From: Deinococcus aquaedulcis
GTDB lineage: Bacteria; Deinococcota; Deinococci; Deinococcales; Deinococcaceae
Direction: 5' to 3'
Length of the DNA: 27,141 bases
NCBI RefSeq assembly: GCF_019693445.1
Contig: NZ_JAHRBL010000029.1
Location: forward strand, 1 to 27,141
Shown: piece by piece, positions 25,544-27,141 of the stretch
Layout of the letters: each line of letters opens with the position of its first letter
Numbering within the stretch: the first letter of the stretch is position 1
The notes under the pieces: generated by a model
The model's database searches: none
Seen by the model: the letters and a program-made list of their open reading frames with translations, nothing else
Told to the model about the DNA's origin: nothing
Made by a program: the position numbers and the translations under genes

Positions 25544-26959
25544 ATGCGCTCACTGGTGCTGATTGGGCACGGCTCTCACCTGAACGGCGAATCGGCGGTG
25601 GCGGTCTACCGCTACGCGGAATTGCTGCGGGACCGGGGGCTGTTCGACGAGGTGATCGAGGGCTACTGGAAAGAGGAGCCTTCCTTGCGGCAGGTGCTGA
25701 AAACCACCGCCAGCACGGACGTGACGGTCATTCCCATGTTCATCTCGGAAGGGTATTTCACCGAAACGGTGATTCCGCGTGAAATGGGGCTGGGCCACCA
25801 GGGGCCAGTGCCGGAAGGGGGCATTGCGCGGGTGATCGGGGGGCGCACGGTGCGCTACACGCTGCCCTACGGTGTGCACCCCGGCATGAGCGACGTGATT
25901 CTGGCCCGCGCCCGCGAGGTGCTGCCCGACGCCAACCCCCAGGACACGGCGCTGATCGTCCTGGGACACGGGACCACCCGCAACGAGAACAGCAACCGCG
26001 TCATCTACCAGAACGCCGACCGCCTGCGCGAGCAGGGCCACTTTGCCGAGGTGCACGCCCTGTTTCTGGACGAGGACCCCAAGGTGGGCACGTGGCCCGA
26101 GGTGGTGCGGGCGCCCCGCGTGGTGGTGGTGCCCTTCTTTGCCTCGGAAGGCTGGCACACCCTGGAAACCATTCCCGAAGACATGGGCTTAAGCGGCGTG
26201 GTCACCGACTTCCCTGACAACCCCCACGGCCCGCAGCAGGTGTACTACGCCAAGCCCGTGGGCACCCACGCCGCCGTGGCCGACGTGATTGTGCAGCTGG
26301 CCGAGGAAGCCCACGGCGCCGGCGATCAGGGTGACCACGAGCGGGGCCACGAGGCCGCGTGGCAGGCCTTTATGGACCGTGCGCGCCGGGGCCTGCGGGT
26401 GGGCGAGGCCCTGATCACCCCGGAACTGGGCGTGTTCGAGTTGCGGCACATGCTGGACGAGGGGCTGCCCGGCGGCGAACTGACCACCCTGGTCACGCCG
26501 GAGGGGGTGCGGGACCGCGTGCGCTTTACCGATGGCGGCGAGCACCGCCCGGTGCACACCCTGCGCAACCTGCCGCGCGGCTGGCGCGCCGTGCTGAACG
26601 AAGCCGACCTGCGCCGCGCCGTGCATTACCTGTACCCAGCGGTGGTGGAAGAAACCTACGCCCATTCCTGCCACGCCCTGCGCCACACCCCCTGGCCCAC
26701 CACGGCCCGGCGCCAGACCGGCATTTACGCCAAGGTGCAGCGCGCCACCCCCGCCCAGGTGGAACACGTGGCCCAGGACGTGTGCAGCGCCTGCCTGCGC
26801 ACCCGCCTGTGGGCAGGCGAGCGCCTGCTGCATTCCTTTCTGGACGGGGTGCCGGGCGGCCTGCCCTGCGCCGAGGCCTGCACCTACGTGGTGGCCGAGA
26901 TCCGCGAGGAAGTGAGCGGAAAGCGCGGCGCTGGCAGCGGCCACAGCCACGACCACTGA
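25544..26959 (+). CDS. DR2241-like protein: tandem CbiX-like chelatase domains plus 4Fe-4S domain
   Basis: 471 residues. Two CbiX-like halves are seen: [12 protein letters not shown] (His9) with [17 protein letters not shown], and [13 protein letters not shown] (His142) with [18 protein letters not shown] helical/beta part (270-350) follows, then a cysteine-rich C-terminus with Cys376 (SCHALR), Cys414 and Cys417 (VCSAC), Cys442 and Cys446 (PCAEAC), and a His-rich end (SGHSHDH). This matches the architecture known from the D. radiodurans DR2241 structure: chelatase-like domains with two extra domains, one with an Fe-S cluster. A role in cobalt or iron insertion into a tetrapyrrole is inferred. 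No cob/cbi genes are adjacent in the window. Confidence 0.92.
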   Translation: MRSLVLIGHGSHLNGESAVAVYRYAELLRDRGLFDEVIEGYWKEEPSLRQVLKTTASTDVTVIPMFISEGYFTETVIPREMGLGHQGPVPEGGIARVIGGRTVRYTLPYGVHPGMSDVILARAREVLPDANPQDTALIVLGHGTTRNENSNRVIYQNADRLREQGHFAEVHALFLDEDPKVGTWPEVVRAPRVVVVPFFASEGWHTLETIPEDMGLSGVVTDFPDNPHGPQQVYYAKPVGTHAAVADVIVQLAEEAHGAGDQGDHERGHEAAWQAFMDRARRGLRVGEALITPELGVFELRHMLDEGLPGGELTTLVTPEGVRDRVRFTDGGEHRPVHTLRNLPRGWRAVLNEADLRRAVHYLYPAVVEETYAHSCHALRHTPWPTTARRQTGIYAKVQRATPAQVEHVAQDVCSACLRTRLWAGERLLHSFLDGVPGGLPCAEACTYVVAEIREEVSGKRGAGSGHSHDH

Positions 26960-26970
26960 GGGTCAAGACA

Positions 26971-27013
26971 AAAGGCCGCCGGCTCCTTTCTGAAAGAGGA
27001 GCCGGCGGCCTTT
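26971..27013 (+). terminator. Strong terminator after the DR2241-like gene
   Basis: A 17-bp perfect stem, AAAGGCCGCCGGCTCCT (26971-26987) with its complement at 26997-27013, 11 nt after the stop codon. The 3' side ends in TTT. Confidence 0.85.
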
Positions 27014-27089
27014 GGCATGGCCTAGTGGTCTGATGGAGAAAAACATTGACAGTTGGAATTGAGAGGAAGAAGCTGGGGGCGGAGGTGTC

Positions 27090-27141
27090 GCATGGCCCGC
27101 CAGCCTCGTCCACCACACATCGTCCTGACCCCCGAAGAACA
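27090..27141 (+). CDS. Start of a probable IS630-type transposase (cut by the window edge)
   Basis: ATG 27090 has GGAGGT 5 nt upstream. The only residues visible are MARQPRPPHIVLTPEE. LTPEE at this distance from the start resembles the opening of IS630-family transposases (LT.EE..L helix), and the GC-poorer leader with TTGACA (27046-27051) fits the left end of an insertion sequence. With sixteen residues this is a weak call; it could be another short helix-turn-helix gene. The element edge may be near CTAG (27022-27025), but no inverted repeat can be tested here. Confidence 0.4.

Overview
The window is high-GC bacterial chromosome, and the gene set points to Deinococcus. The main evidence is a two-domain CbiX-like/Fe-S protein of the DR2241 type, a Dps1-type ferritin with the N-terminal metal site known from D. 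radiodurans, a 23S rRNA gene not preceded by 16S, and many TANNNT boxes lying 6-10 nt before start codons (the leaderless-mRNA signature described for Deinococcus). The species cannot be named from the sequence alone.

Layout. Positions 1-48 are the 5' end of a 23S rRNA gene on the minus strand, with a strong TTGACA-17-TATCTT promoter at 144-172. Divergent to it is a secreted phosphodiester-glycosidase-like (DUF2233) protein. Next is a minus-strand DUF937 protein with a membrane anchor and Ig-like repeats. Then comes a minus-strand cell-division/shape cluster, minD-minE-metallophosphoesterase-rodA, with no minC beside it. From about 6.1 to 14.7 kb everything is on the plus strand: a lipoprotein TAP-type alpha/beta hydrolase, rimO, a secreted DUF2330 protein, a long prepilin peptidase (pilD), an aldehyde dehydrogenase with a FadR/PdhR-like palindrome at its promoter, and mobA behind a cluster of nested inverted repeats. 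A convergent intergenic region (14.7-15.0 kb) rich in hairpins separates this block from a minus-strand group: DUF4385, dps1 and an MBL-fold hydrolase. An APC-type permease with an extra extracellular beta domain and an MFS transporter follow on the plus strand. Next, on the minus strand, are an S41 peptidase, an M20 peptidase and a small EF-hand protein.

The right end carries accessory DNA: an orphan SMI1/KNR4 (SUKH) immunity-type gene of lower GC, a decayed IS5-type transposase fragment directly after it, the DR2241-like gene, a strong terminator, and the start of a probable IS630-type transposase cut by the window edge.

Most of the window is ordinary housekeeping content. What is worth a second look is mostly non-coding: the nested palindromes before mobA, a small palindromic repeat family seen at two loci (12.3-12.5 and 15.5 kb), the structured 14.7-15.0 kb intergenic region, the operator-like palindrome before the aldehyde dehydrogenase, and the run of leaderless promoters that fixes several start codons downstream of the longest open frames. 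I did not find a clear new multi-gene system.
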